64,000 nucleotides of DNA, taken from Anoplolepis gracilipes (Eukaryota; Arthropoda; Insecta; Hymenoptera; Formicidae). The notes beneath the pieces are model-generated. The model made no database searches. It was not told where the DNA came from and saw only the letters and a program-made list of their open reading frames with translations. Shown here one piece after another: positions 1-12,200 of the stretch (position 1 is the first letter of the stretch; each line of letters begins with the position of its first letter). The stretch lies in assembly GCF_047496725.1 (NCBI RefSeq), contig NC_132978.1, positions 1,813,001-1,877,000 on the forward strand, read 5' to 3'. Both the position numbers and the translations under genes were made by a program.

Positions 1-1760
1 AATTATATCTTGTGTATTTAAATAATTTTCCCCAAAATAATGTAAATCTTTACCTTGACCAACTTGTTTTTTAGCACATGTTCTTACAAATTTAATTTCT
101 TTATTAGATTTTATATTTGTTTGTCTCGCAGATCCAAATGTTGTATCATACTGAATAAAATATGTCAGTGACAATGGTATACCATCTATGTTTGAAAAAA
201 GAACATGAAAATTACTCAAATCAAATATTTGTATAAAATATTAAAAATATATTGATATATACATATGTATTATGTATATATAATATCTATTTTTTTAAAT
301 AAAATATTAAATAACAAGAAAAGAAAAATTTACATACGTTGCAAACATGTAGACTTTGCACGTCTATATCCTGCAGGACTCAGTGTAAAGGATTCAATGA
401 AAATTCTTATACTATCTACATAATCCAGAGGATGTGTTCCTAAAATGTAAAAAAAATTATGTATTATTATATTCAAAGATTAATTTATTCTGTTTACAAA
501 TCTTTATAAACTTTACCAACCTTTCATCTTGTCCTCAATTGTTTCTTCATAGACTGTATCTTCTACAGGACTGTTTGATTTTACAAGGGAATTTTCTTTC
601 TTTTTAATGCTTATACTATCTTTTTTATTAGCTGTAATTGTTTCAGATGCCAGATCTATCAAACTTGGAGTGGGAGATGTTGATCTCAATGTATTTAAAG
701 CTTTTTTCTCCTCTGAGGAAGTCATTTCAGTCCCCAAAATATATTCGTAAAGCTTTGCTTCGTTTTCTGCTGAAGCATAAGGACATAAATCATTGCTCAT
801 TGAATTATCGCTAAGAGCTAAAGAATCATCATTATAAGTCTCCTTTAATATTGCTCCTCTAAGTCGCTGTGCTCTAGCAACAATCTGAGCAACTAATTTG
901 TCTGTTACCATTTCATTTAATTTCTTTTTTGATTCTTGAAAATCTAGTCGTTTAGCCTTGAGAACAGATCTATACACATCACATGTATCATTGTTTGTAG
1001 AATGTGTAAAGTCTTTTTTTTTAACATCAGCATTCTTGTAGAATGTCAGTGGTATTTCTTCATTATATTGCAAATTATCAACAACTGATGCTAAAACATC
1101 ACTTTTCTCTTGTTTTTTATTATATTTGCATGTTTTCAATTGCATATTTGAAAACTTTGTTAAATATGTTAATTGCAAAGAAACACGTATTTTCCCTATT
1201 CTATCACCATTGTTACTTAATATTGGAACCAACTGAGTATAATATTTAAATGTAAATATCTTAGACAAGTCTCCTACATGTGCTGTACCAATAATCTCGC
1301 GACTCTTTTCTGCAATAATCACTAATTCTACAGTTCCACAGTTTTTCAGATAATCCTCAAAAAGCGTCGTATTAGTTTTTATAGCATATATTTTAGTTGT
1401 ATCCTCATCTGTTCTTGTTGTATTTGTAATGCTATCTACTGGCCTAAAAAAAAACAAAATATTTAGTGTGCATTGCATAAAAAACAATAATATTTTTAAA
1501 TACATTTAATCAAGACAGATTATTCGTTGTCATTCATCTTTGTCGTCTGATTCATCATAGAAAAAAGTAGCTCCAAAGCACAAACATTACAATCACCTGA
1601 ATTGAGCACTGTCGTGTTCGCCCCACCAGGAAGCCACTACCGTGACATCTCCAGGACTTCTCAGCCAAAGGACTTCATCAATAACGAGTCTCAAATTACC
1701 GTGAACTTTGCCTTCGACTAATGGTGGCAGAGATCCGTACGGCTTCGTTTCTGAATCCAT
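1..1760 (-). CDS. C2CD3: C2CD3-like centriole elongation protein, 5' part (partial)
   Basis: C2CD3 proteins are C2-domain centriolar proteins needed for distal centriole growth and cilium formation. Four coding exons on the minus strand join in frame: 1760-1597, 1443-521, 439-338 and 185 to the window edge, giving 458 residues before the gene leaves the window. The start at 1760 gives MDSETKPYG; the frame has a stop upstream and no earlier ATG. The N-terminal C2 domain shows the family signature SLPPLVEG, then SWWGEHD and FRPVDS across the first splice, and ends in KIRVSLQL. Exon 3 reads THPLDYVDSIRIFIESFTLS, the start of a second C2 domain. The 521 donor is GTTGGT; a better-looking GTAAAG four bases on would break the frame. 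The rest of the gene lies left of the window. Family assignment rests on recalled similarity to vertebrate C2CD3. Confidence 0.85.
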
Positions 1761-2580
1761 TTGTTTTCCGCAAAACAACGCATAGCTGACATTTCACACA
1801 TCTGTCATTGGGCTTAGGTTAAAAGCACGCCGAACAACCATGCGATATGACGTGATAGAGTAGTAACAAGGATGAATGACAGCTACTAAATTGAGTACCA
1901 GGTTAATGAACGATACAGGCTTGCCAATTTAAAAAAAAAAAAAACAGACACATAGGGCTTTTGCACACAGGACGATAGCCAATCGATTTACAGCTTGTTC
2001 ATAAAAGTGAAAGATGATTGGCTGTCGAAAAGCGTGACGCTTTTTGACACGTCCAAAGTAGAATAGACTTTTAGATCTAAATGTACACCAATCAGTGATC
2101 GCAGAGCTGTTGATTTTTCGCGTTTTCCATATTTTAAATACAGAATCCTCTGATGTGGGTTTTATATGTTTTTGTATGCAGAGGGTAAAGAATGTTTCTG
2201 GTTTCAGTATTTTCCTCGGCTGTGATAGGTTTTATCAATAGAATAATTATTAATAAAATATGTCTATGGTTTTATTATTAAGAAATATAAAGTTAATAAA
2301 ATGTAATATAACTTTGTTTCATTGTTTATTCGATACATTGACATTTTTTTCAGACCTAACAGTCATGATGCATGAATCTCTAGATACAACATATCCATTT
2401 CAAAAATGAACTCAGAAATAAAGACAGTCCTGTTTTCCGGACAGAAAAAAGATTCAAATGATTTTTTCAGATTTCCTTAGGATTATTCGCTTTGATTCGT
2501 TTAATCGCTAATTATTTTGACAAAATTTATACACAAAATAATATATTAAAATATAAGTAAATTAAAAAATAAATAAATAA

Positions 2581-2637
<57 letters not shown>

Positions 2638-3467
2638 CTTTAGTATGCATCAGTACAATGCATTATACTTAATCAAATTCGCTAATTCTAATAAGAGAAA
2701 AAAAAACGAATATTGTAACGAAATAAATGTTATATATTTTGATTATAAACAGCATAACATTTTATTTTACAAATCTCGTTTAGCTGTATATTTGCTGCAG
2801 GAATTCATTAGAAAAATATATCTAATTTGTATGCAATACATATAAAGTGCATCATTCCTTTTTATATCTCTCCTTCCTTCGTATCGCGGCAATGCATAGT
2901 TTATCTTTGATAAATATACTCCATAATAAATATAAACTATTCTTTGTATGTAAATTTGTTTTATATTTTTTTGTGTACGCTTGTATATGTGCATTAGTTA
3001 TAGATAAACTATCTGAAATTATCTGGCAGATACTGGATTTATTCAAACTAAGAAATTATCTAACAACAATAAAAAGTTGCATTACATATCTAAAATACAC
3101 TTACATAATACTGTTAAAAAAGAAATGCTTTATTAAATATACTTATTTTAAAACTGATAAAAATCTAACAATATATTTTACTGTATATCGAAATATATTC
3201 GTATATATTTCTAAAATATATAAAAGTGAAATTCTATACATTAAAACAAATCAGGTATCTGCCACGCGATTAGAAGGTCAGGTTATACTTTATGTAAAAT
3301 ATAAGTTTTATGTAATAAAAAGTATGGAATGTCCTTCCAGTTCTTTTTGATTTATAGAAAAATCAACAATTGCAGATCTATAGTAAAATAATCTGCTACT
3401 TTATATATACATATACTATAGAAAAATAATTTCAAACATTTTTCCCTTTTAAAATTCTGGAAGACTT
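1761..3467. other. Intergenic: C2CD3 promoter side and 3' flank of the sugar transporter
   Basis: The first ~350 bases upstream of the C2CD3 start are less AT-rich and probably contain its promoter; there are CCAAT-like ATTGG/CCAAT motifs around 1980-2100. From about 2200 the sequence is very AT-rich. Bases 2847-3350 are open on the plus strand for 167 codons, but with AT-driven codons and no recognisable domain, so I treat this as non-coding, overlapping the 3' flank or UTR of the transporter gene on the other strand. Confidence 0.5.
2584..2636. repeat. (TA)n microsatellite
   Basis: Uninterrupted alternating T and A for about 52 bases. Confidence 0.95.
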
Positions 3468-4991
3468 TTAGTTTTCTTTTTTCTCCTCCTTCAATAATTC
3501 AGCCCCTGATTTTTTGGATGGAAATATCACAAAAAGAGATAATTGAGCTATGCTAAGAGTAAAACCAACCACATTCTGAAACTGTTTAAAAATGTATAGA
3601 GAATAATAGATACCAGTAATAATTTGCAATGTACATTAGAAGGTTATCTCGCACATTTGCTTTAAGTTTTTAAACTGCTTAGCACAGTATACTTACGATA
3701 ATAAAAACGTTGTTGATGATAATACCATACAGTAACCACAGGAAACTAACTAAAGTACCCATAAAAATAAGTGGAAAAGGTAGAATTTCTGTGTTTTTTG
3801 TTCTTATAATCTCCTTCTGAAAAGCCAGCAATATTATATCAATACAAATCTTTTGAAAATATGATAAAAATATTTAATATGCATAGAGAAATTGTTAACA
3901 TATCTTACAAGATGTATAAGAGGAGATGCAATTAAAAGAAAAAGGAGTACTGTAACCACTAAGCCAAATCTAAATTCGACATTTGTAGGATGTTCTATTT
4001 GTGCATACACAAGAAATATTATCACAAAGACCGTTACTTTGTATATTAATTTAAGCACTTCTTCCTAGAAAAATAAAAAGACATTACATAATAATTAGAA
4101 AATACAAGTTTAATTCAAATAGTGCAAATTAAACATATTTTAATAAAGTCTTTGTCAGATACCTTATTTGGAGCATAGTAGTAGTACACTATCATATAGA
4201 TAATGTTTGTTAATAAACCAAATACATTAACATTTATCATAGTAGAATCATTTAACATCAGTGCGTATCGAAGCATCAGTATGCACCTAAAAAAACATTG
4301 TTAATTTAATTATATAATGCAATTTATTTATTTATAATTTTCTTAATATTATTATTTTATTATCATATAAGTACATGCACATGTGAGTATTCAGTTTTCA
4401 ATAATTAATCAGCAATGAAAAATTTTACAAAATACACTGTTATTTAGAAAATGCAAGAGAATTTAATTAAACAATTTTTGTATTTCTAACATTTAAAAAT
4501 AATATGTATATGTATGTATACACTTACAATCCTATGGCACCAAGAAAAGGCATTGAATCAACTCCCTTGGCTGTACCTTTCTTGTATATGTCCTTGCATA
4601 TTAATCTAAAATTATAAAAATATAGCTGTATTAAAACTAAGTAGCATTTTTCTTAATTAATACAAATTTTATAACTTTGGATACATTGCATTGCATTATG
4701 TTTAGTAAGAAGTTTCAAGAAACAGTTCATATTACTTTGTAAGCAGATATTAAAAAATAATGATCTGCAAGATATGAAAAAAATACAAGTTCTATTATTG
4801 CAGCATAATGCTGATACAGTATAATATCAATTGTTTCAGCAGTCTTGAATTTAATTTTTTTATATATACAATATCTTTTCTATATTACAATATTAAAATA
4901 AATATGAAATATTTCTACTTAAAAACTTTCTATCTTATATCTCTCTTTCTCTCTGTCTTTCTTGTTCAAAAGATTAAATTACACTTATAAA

Positions 4992-5031
<40 letters not shown>

Positions 5032-5125
5032 CGTTACAATATACTTACGTTCCAGATAACATTTGTGCCATTGTAACGTACATGGCACAAGCTCCAACAA
5101 TTTCTTTATATTGTTCTAAGACCAT
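3468..5125 (-). CDS. slv: SWEET-family sugar transporter (saliva/SLC50A1 homologue)
   Basis: SWEET proteins are seven-helix sugar uniporters/effluxers of the MtN3/saliva family in plasma or Golgi membranes. Six exons join in frame: 5125-5049, 4605-4528, 4286-4163, 4064-3909, 3816-3697 and 3581-3468, giving 222 residues, close to the usual length of animal members. Repeat 1 carries GTAKGVDSMPFLG and then LRYALML; the linker helix carries MINVNVFGLLTNIIYM. Repeat 2 carries RTKNTEILPFPLIFMGTLV, then WLLYGIIINNVFI, and finally FQNVVGFTLSIAQLSLF followed by a short charged tail. All donors are GTAAG-like or GTATC and all acceptors are pyrimidine/AT-AG. The start is the first ATG of a compact first exon (MVLEQYKEIVG). 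In Drosophila the single SWEET gene is saliva. Confidence 0.93.
4994..5029. repeat. (TA)n microsatellite in the transporter's first intron
   Basis: About 36 bases of alternating AT a few bases past the exon 1 donor (GTAAGT at 5048). Confidence 0.95.
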
Positions 5126-6312
5126 TTTATTCGAGTTGTATACGTCAATCGTTTATGCTTATTACAATTGTACACCACTTTCACCAATTATTGTTATCAG
5201 TCTCAAGTGCTGCAAATTAATCAGATTTACTGGTCACTACTCATAGATAGATGTAGAGAACTGATTCGCGGCAATAGATTAAATTGGATCGAATGACGTC
5301 AAAGGTGCACTTAAATACACTCACCGAAAACTGCACTGAATTCTTATTTCTTTTTTCAATGATACGATTTTCGTCCTATATGGAATGTAGTGATATTTCC
5401 TTCGAATTCTTTTCCTATTTCCTTTATTTTCTCAATCTTTTCTTACTTCACTTGTAAATGATGTCTTGCAATTCTTTTTTTTTTTTTGCTGGTAAACTTG
5501 TTTCTCTGAATTTTTATCAAAGTTTCGTCTTCTTAATTCCTAGACGTTAAATTCATTGAACTCTTTAAATCCGTCACTGTTTGCCTTCTAAGAAGCATAC
5601 GTGTAAAGTGATAATTAGACAAAATTGGATCCAACATTTATCAAGTATATCAGTCTTTATCAGTCGACCACTTCTGCACTCTGTTACACGTACATACACG
5701 TTTTACGTAAACACTATAACCTAGACTGGGCATAAAATTGAAGGACAACAGAATGACATAGGTGTGCGAGTTAAATTGATATGCGGACATGGCAAGGACA
5801 TATTACATTATACTGTCACATCACGAATGCTCTCTGTTCAACATTACTTTTCACTTGTTGAATATAATAAAATATAGACAACATAAAAAATATTTCTGTG
5901 TATCCTATCTATTGAGTAATATAAATAAAGAACATCCATAAAAGAAAAGTATAATATACTATTATTATAAAATAAAGATATATTGTCAATAATTTTTATA
6001 AGATAAAAGCAAGAAATAAAAATGTATAAGATATATAAATATAACTTTTAACAAATATTTTTATTTTATGTAATTTCCTGCTTTTACCTGGATTATAGAT
6101 AATAAAATGTGAAATTATATTTTGTAAAATTTATGTTTGTATAGTATTGAGCAATATGTGTTTCTATGTTACAATTGATATACATATTGATATAATATAA
6201 TATTGAACATAATATTGTAAAGTATCACCTTGCTGGGGAGCATACATATACAACACTATATACATATGTGTGCATAAAAATATAGGGACACACTCTTGAG
6301 AATTTCATAGAT
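5126..6312. other. Intergenic: transporter promoter side and 3' flank of ATRIP
   Basis: About 5130-5760 should hold the transporter promoter and 5'UTR; no clear core element is visible. From 5800 to 6312 the sequence is AT-rich with AATAAA-type signals on the minus strand, for example near 6059, suitable for ending the ATRIP transcript. No gene was seen. Confidence 0.4.
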
Positions 6313-9300
6313 TTAATTATTTTTGTATTCTGGTTTAGAATTGTACAGTGCTTTAATAGTCATATATATTCTATTATAATCTTTAATTGTTTCTATACGA
6401 TCACTCTTGATTCCAGGAATAATCTTCTTTTTATTTCTAATATTTAGTTCATAAACATTTATATCTTTGTGAGGTACTTCAGTTTCATTCTGTATACTTT
6501 TATTAAACAATGTAATTTTTATAATATCTAATGCTTCTCCTAAGATGATAAAACAAATATGTATATATATTATTTGCAATCAAATATAAAGGATGTTTCA
6601 GAAATAGATGTCAAATTTTAATAGCATATTTTGCATAGCATCTTAAATATGAGAAAAAAGTCATGTCTATATGTATACATGCTCGCCGCATAAATAAATA
6701 TGAAAATGGAACATTTTTTTTTCAAATTAATTGAAATAATTTTCTGGTAATAAAGTTTTTTTGTTCTTAAGTATTGTTTAGATATCTATTTCTGAAACAT
6801 TCTATTTAAGATAGATTCATATTATATGACATAATGTACATTATGAATCTTATAATACTTACGTTCATTTTCATGAAGTATCAAGTCGTCGAAAAACGTG
6901 ATGTTTCGTATAAATAAATTAAACATGTCTTCCATGTCAGAAGAATGCGTAAGAAATTCTGGATTACAAATCGCGAGATGGGATAAAAACATAATACCCT
7001 GTTTCAATATTTTATGTTGGATCTTTTTGATACCAAACCAAAAATTTTGATCCAACTTTTCTGGATATGTATCAGACAGATGTTTTTCCATATTCTCCCC
7101 GCTGCACGTTGTCTGTGTATAATTTTTATAATTAATTTTCTTTAAAATATAATACTTTTTGGAAACAGAAAATGAATTCTGCCATTCAGTATTATTGATT
7201 AGATCTAATTTGGTTTCTGAAGATTTTTTCAACATATTAATTGTGATTCGTAATAGTTTCATATAACAGTTGCATGATTCTGAATTCTCAATCCTTAATA
7301 AATTATTATTCGTCAACAGAATATCCCACACAGATGATATTAATCCATGTGTTATATTTATAGTAGTGAGAAAATCTGGATGAAAGTGCTCGAGTTGCAT
7401 TATAAGAATTTGTAAGACACAAGCATCTAAAAGCATAGAAAGTGTACTTGTCATTGTTAGATCTATTCCCTTTAAAATAAAAAATAAGTATATCATTATA
7501 AACAAATTAACTCTGTAAAAATGTAAAATTCTATGAATTTATTATTATAAAATGGTATAAGTAAATAATAGTTACCTGGTGTAAAATGTAAAGCACCTTT
7601 CCAACCTTTTAATGCTCTTGATTCTGTTAAAATAATGATAATATCAATACACAATATACAAATCTTTTATTAGATTATGCATAATATATACTTACGTGAG
7701 CTACTACAGAGTTTTGGTACAAATTCGGTATAACATTTACTAAAAATCATTAAAAAATCTACTAATGAAACATAACAGAGCGACAATGGCCTTGAAAATA
7801 CAAGTTCTTTGAAAATAAGGCAAATATATTCTAATCTGGAAAAATAAAAATCATATTAACAAATTTCCAAATGTTTAATCATAAAGATAATATTGCCGTA
7901 CCCTTTCTTACAGTAACCTACTTTCCGCTGTACATTACACAGTATTTTTATTATTGCATTTATAAGACCTGTAAATTGATGAGATCTTCTCTGCAAATAA
8001 TATTTATCAATTATTATCAAAGATAGAGATATTTTTATCTAATAAAAACACTGATACACATCTTAAACAATACAATAATATGTACTTACAACACGTCCTA
8101 TTAAAGTAACGCATTCTAGAATGATCTCAAAAATTTCAAATTCGTGATTTTTTTTCGACCATGCATTATAACGTGTCATTTGTGGCAGGTAACGATTATA
8201 GCACTCATCATTGCGTGTCATCAATAATGACTTCCCTGCCAAGTAATTGCTTAAATATGATGATTCTAAACTGATATGCGAAAGTGCACCAAGTATTCTT
8301 CTCGCTTCGATACCGCGTTCTCCTTCATGCCATGCGTTTGCTTCACACTCAGACTTGATACAAATATTATGATTTTCATAAACATTAGAAAAATATAGAT
8401 CATTCATATCTCGAATATCATCGTTTCTCATAGTTTGAAAAATCATTTCTAAAACTTTTACAACATTTAGCATTAGTTCCCTCGTAGTCAAAACTAGCTA
8501 AAAAAAGGTGAAAATGTTTATATAATAAATTGATGAATATACCTACAAATAATTCTTTATTGTGATTAATTCGATATAAATGCATTATATTACATTTAAG
8601 TAGACTGAATTTTTTATACCTTATTAATAATTGGTATACATTTTTCTGATTCTATCTCGGTATTAGCTTTTTTCTCAATAGCTGCAATTTCAAGTAAAAC
8701 GAATTCTATTGTCAATTTTTTCTCATCTACTATAGTAATTACCGGTTTTACCAAATCAGGATTTTCTGCAATGTAAAATATGATTATATTAATATAATTT
8801 TTATAGGACAATAATTATAAAAAAAAATACAAATATATCTCTTACCAAAAATCCTAAATGTTTCTTCTTCTTGCAAAATAGGCAAATTTCTTCTTCCAGT
8901 CTTTCCTATGACTTTAATATTAACAATGGGTTTTTCTGGTAACGATGCTTCAAACATTAATTCTGAAATTCCAGCAAGTGGGAAATCTGAAAAAAATTTG
9001 GAACACTAATTATAAAACTCAATAACATATTGCTATTGTTATCATTTTGTATATCTTTTTAACATACTCACAAGTACTGCATGTCTGAAGTTGATAATCG
9101 TTTTTCTTATAAATATCAGCTTGTACACATACTTCTTTTACTGGATTTTTGTTTATATTTGTTAATCTATTAAATTAAAACTGATTTTATATACACTTTA
9201 AATATTGACTTCAATAATCTATATCAAACAATTTAGACTTTTAATTTTCGAGAACATCAGAGCTTACCGATTAATAGAGATGTTACATTTGCTTTTATTA

Positions 9301-10354
9301 AAAGAAGTGTTCATGTACAATGATTGTGGTTCTTCCAATTTAATATTTCCAGATTCTAATCGTTTACAACGATCCTGAAGATTTCCTATTTCTAAATTCT
9401 GTGAATTAATAATTAATGTTATTATCTATTTTTGTAATGTAACAGAACATATAAAATATATACTCACTTTTAATTCTAATTGTGTTTTCAACTGTTCCTT
9501 TTCTTTGTAAATTTTGTTAATTTCTAATCTATGATTATTGGCTTGTTCCTCAATTAAACGCATCTTTTCTAATTTCTCATTTTCAGCTCGTAACTGAAGC
9601 TGCTGTAATTGCTGTCGTAAATATACAGTTTCACCATCTTTAGTTGTAAAGTCATTTTGTAATTTCTTATTTTCATTTTTTAATTTCTCCAATTCTTTAT
9701 CATCTATAAATACATGTATGAAGAAATTATACAAACAAAATACTTTCTTATATATTTATTTCCCTAGTATCTATAGGAATACTACCTGAAACAATAAAGT
9801 TATTTCCTTTCTGAAACGTCGAGTTGTGACTTTCTCTATTTATTAATTTATTTCTAAATTGAGAATAATTAATATCTGCAATATCCTGACTCTTGGCCTG
9901 TATATCCTTTTTTATCGTACACAAGTCAGACTTTTCTGTAGGTCGTAATAACTTTAAACGTGATGGTTCATTGCAGGTAGATGGTTTCTCTGGCAAATCT
10001 GATTTCATTGAATGCAAGCCACTTTCAAACGGTTTTGAATTGTCTAATAGGCTCGTCTTGAAAATAAAGTTTGAGTTATATATCTTTTTTGAATTATTGC
10101 ATATTTTTTCTCTTAAATCGAATACTTTCTGAATATAGAAGCAGTACCTGTGAACATACTTGAGATGCAATCAGATCCATCTCTTGAATATCATCTTCGT
10201 CGAAATCGTCACCCCAGAGATCATCATACTGCGCATTTTTGTTCTCGGGGATTTTCTGTGCCCTGCTATGCTGTGGATCCCTTCCTGGAGCGTCGAATCT
10301 CGCTCTTTTCGCAGACACACGACCATCTCCCACGTCTTCAGGCCGTTTAAACAT
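6313..10354 (-). CDS. ATRIP: ATR-interacting protein (ATRIP / mus304-like)
   Basis: ATRIP brings the checkpoint kinase ATR to RPA-coated single-stranded DNA at stalled forks. Thirteen exons join in frame: 10354-10148, 10056-9786, 9703-9468, 9398-9268, 9166-9072, 8986-8846, 8765-8620, 8497-8090, 7990-7902, 7835-7696, 7623-7576, 7462-6863 and 6539-6313. They give 912 residues, longer than the ~790 of human ATRIP. Residues 44-69 form an acidic stretch (DDLWGDDFDEDDIQEMD then LIASQ), which resembles the RPA70N-binding motif at the same place in vertebrate ATRIP. A KRAR basic patch lies at 16-19. Residues ~160-238 form a Glu/Lys/Gln-rich coiled coil (RQQLQQLQLRAENEKLEKM). The C-terminal part looks helical and weakly conserved, as expected. 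Start MFKRPEDVG was chosen as the nearest ATG in good frame; two further in-frame ATGs lie just upstream (10384, 10399). Identification rests on the acidic motif plus coiled-coil layout. Confidence 0.8.
6590..6803. mobile_element. MITE-like element with ~20-bp terminal inverted repeats in the last ATRIP intron
   Basis: The left end reads GGATGTTTCAGAAATAGATG and the right end, on the opposite strand, GAATGTTTCAGAAATAGATA, about 214 bp apart. No coding capacity lies between. The element sits wholly inside the intron between exons 12 and 13 of the ATRIP gene. A target-site duplication is not clear. Confidence 0.6.
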
Positions 10355-12200
10355 CGTAACGTCAAATATTCTATTATCAAACATAATAATATGAAACAAA
10401 GTGGCTGCAAAGACCGTTCTTTACACGTTGTTTTCTTCGTACAATTTATACATTTGTTTTCTTAGCTATCAAAAAATTTGGATATCGAAAGTCTTTCATA
10501 CTGTCCTCTCGCAATAAACGAGCAAAACAAACTGCAATTACGGAATTATATAAAATCAGCCATATTTCAACGAAATAATCTTGTCACTTGTCATCACTGT
10601 AAATACATGGTATGAATACAAGCATAATGGCGCGCGCAAAAATCGTGAATTTTCTAACGCATGCGTAGTGTATGAGATCTGGTCTTTTTTAGCTGCACTA
10701 CTACACTAGTTCAGATTTTATCTTTCTTCTTCCAATGCAAAGAAAAAAGAAACTCTAAACTAGTGTAGTTGGTTTAGTTAAAAAGAACAGATTTCTTATT
10801 TCTTATGTATCTGTATTCTGTACATACTTACTAAATATATACACATACAATTGATATAAAGATAGAGGGATTTAAATAATAAATTTATTATTTATAATAA
10901 TAGATAATAATGTGGTTGATATTTGTTCAAGTCATTTGACAATATTATGTATGTTTTACTTAAGGGTTACTATATTTTTAAATTGTCACAAATTGATTTA
11001 CTCACATTTTATTTGTATTTAAAGTTATTTTTATTGTTATATAAGATAAAATCAAAATTCATGATGCTATTTCTTACATTTTTTTCTTGTTGCATTATTA
11101 TTCTATTTGTTGCGATGAGTTTTAACATTTGGTAATATAACTATGTTAAATAAAACCAGACATTATTAGCTTTAATATACACATTGATAAACACACACAA
11201 ATGCACTCTCTCTTTTTAAAAAAAAGCTTAAGCAGAGTTGATACAACTATGATTGTATTAATTTATTCAAACATATAATATCCTTATTGGATCTTTGTCG
11301 AGTATATGAAAACTTAATCTAAATTTTAAAAAATTCATAGTTGCGCTACATAAAACATATTTTCAATTTGCTCGCATAATATTTTTGTTATTAAAATATT
11401 ACATCTATTTTCATTGTTTTAAGTAAATGTTTTTTTATAAGAGTTCTTATAAATTCTACCAATCACTTTTCAACTTAACATATAAATAATCAATAATACT
11501 AAATTAATAATACTGAATTCACAGTTCAATGAATTAAAGTAATAATAAAAGACTAGAAAAAAAAATTAACATTAATGTTCAACATTATTAATCCACTATT
11601 AACATAAATAATCCAACTTATAATACTATGATATTACTTGTACATGTAGGAAATACTTATCAACAATTAATGTTTATGCACTTATGGTTAAAATTAAAGT
11701 ATTATAAAAACTGTAAACGTTTTAAAGCTATTTAGGCAGAAAGATATACTTTTTAACGTTTTTAAGCTCTCAAAGAATATACTTGTTAAAACACAAATTT
11801 TCTTTATACTTTATATATAGATGATAAATATATGCATAATAAGTATGTACAACTTGATTCAAGGCACCATTCCCAATAAAAAAAAGCAGAACTTAATGAC
11901 AAATAATTTGCTGTCATTCTTTTACTCCCGATTTGATTTCAACTAACAAATATAAGTACATAGAAATTTTTAGGAACTATTAATCGTGATGTACAAAGAT
12001 AGAAGATATTAGTAGATTTCTGCACTATCTTTTAAACAAATTAATCTATGATTAATTAAAATATTCCGTTCAAGAAGAAAATATTTTATCTACAATTCAA
12101 TTAACTACACGAAGTAATATAAAAATTGTAAATCGTTTATCAGGTTGCGAGCGTAATATTATAAATTACAGAACGTGATTATGAAAATCGTCTGATAAAA
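10355..12200. other. Intergenic: ATRIP promoter side and 3' flank of the FAM234-like gene
   Basis: The ATRIP 5' flank (10355-10680) is moderately GC-rich with a CpG cluster at 10628-10670, consistent with a promoter. A hairpin element occupies 10679-10790. The remainder is AT-rich. A 70-codon open frame at 10923-11135 is hydrophobic low-complexity sequence with no support as a gene. Confidence 0.4.
10679..10790. repeat. Imperfect inverted repeat (hairpin, ~50-bp arms)
   Basis: The left arm carries ACTACACTAGTTCAGA and the right arm, reversed, ACTACACTAGTTTAGA, with further matching CT..TCTTTTT outer ends and a short loop around 10735. Confidence 0.6.

Noticed and set aside
2847..3350. 167-codon plus-strand open frame
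   Set aside because: Built of AT-driven codons (Tyr, Ile, Phe, Lys), no domain, no splice context, and lies over the 3' flank of the opposite-strand transporter gene.
10923..11135. 70-codon hydrophobic open frame
   Set aside because: Low-complexity Phe/Leu/Ile sequence in AT-rich spacer; no supporting features.
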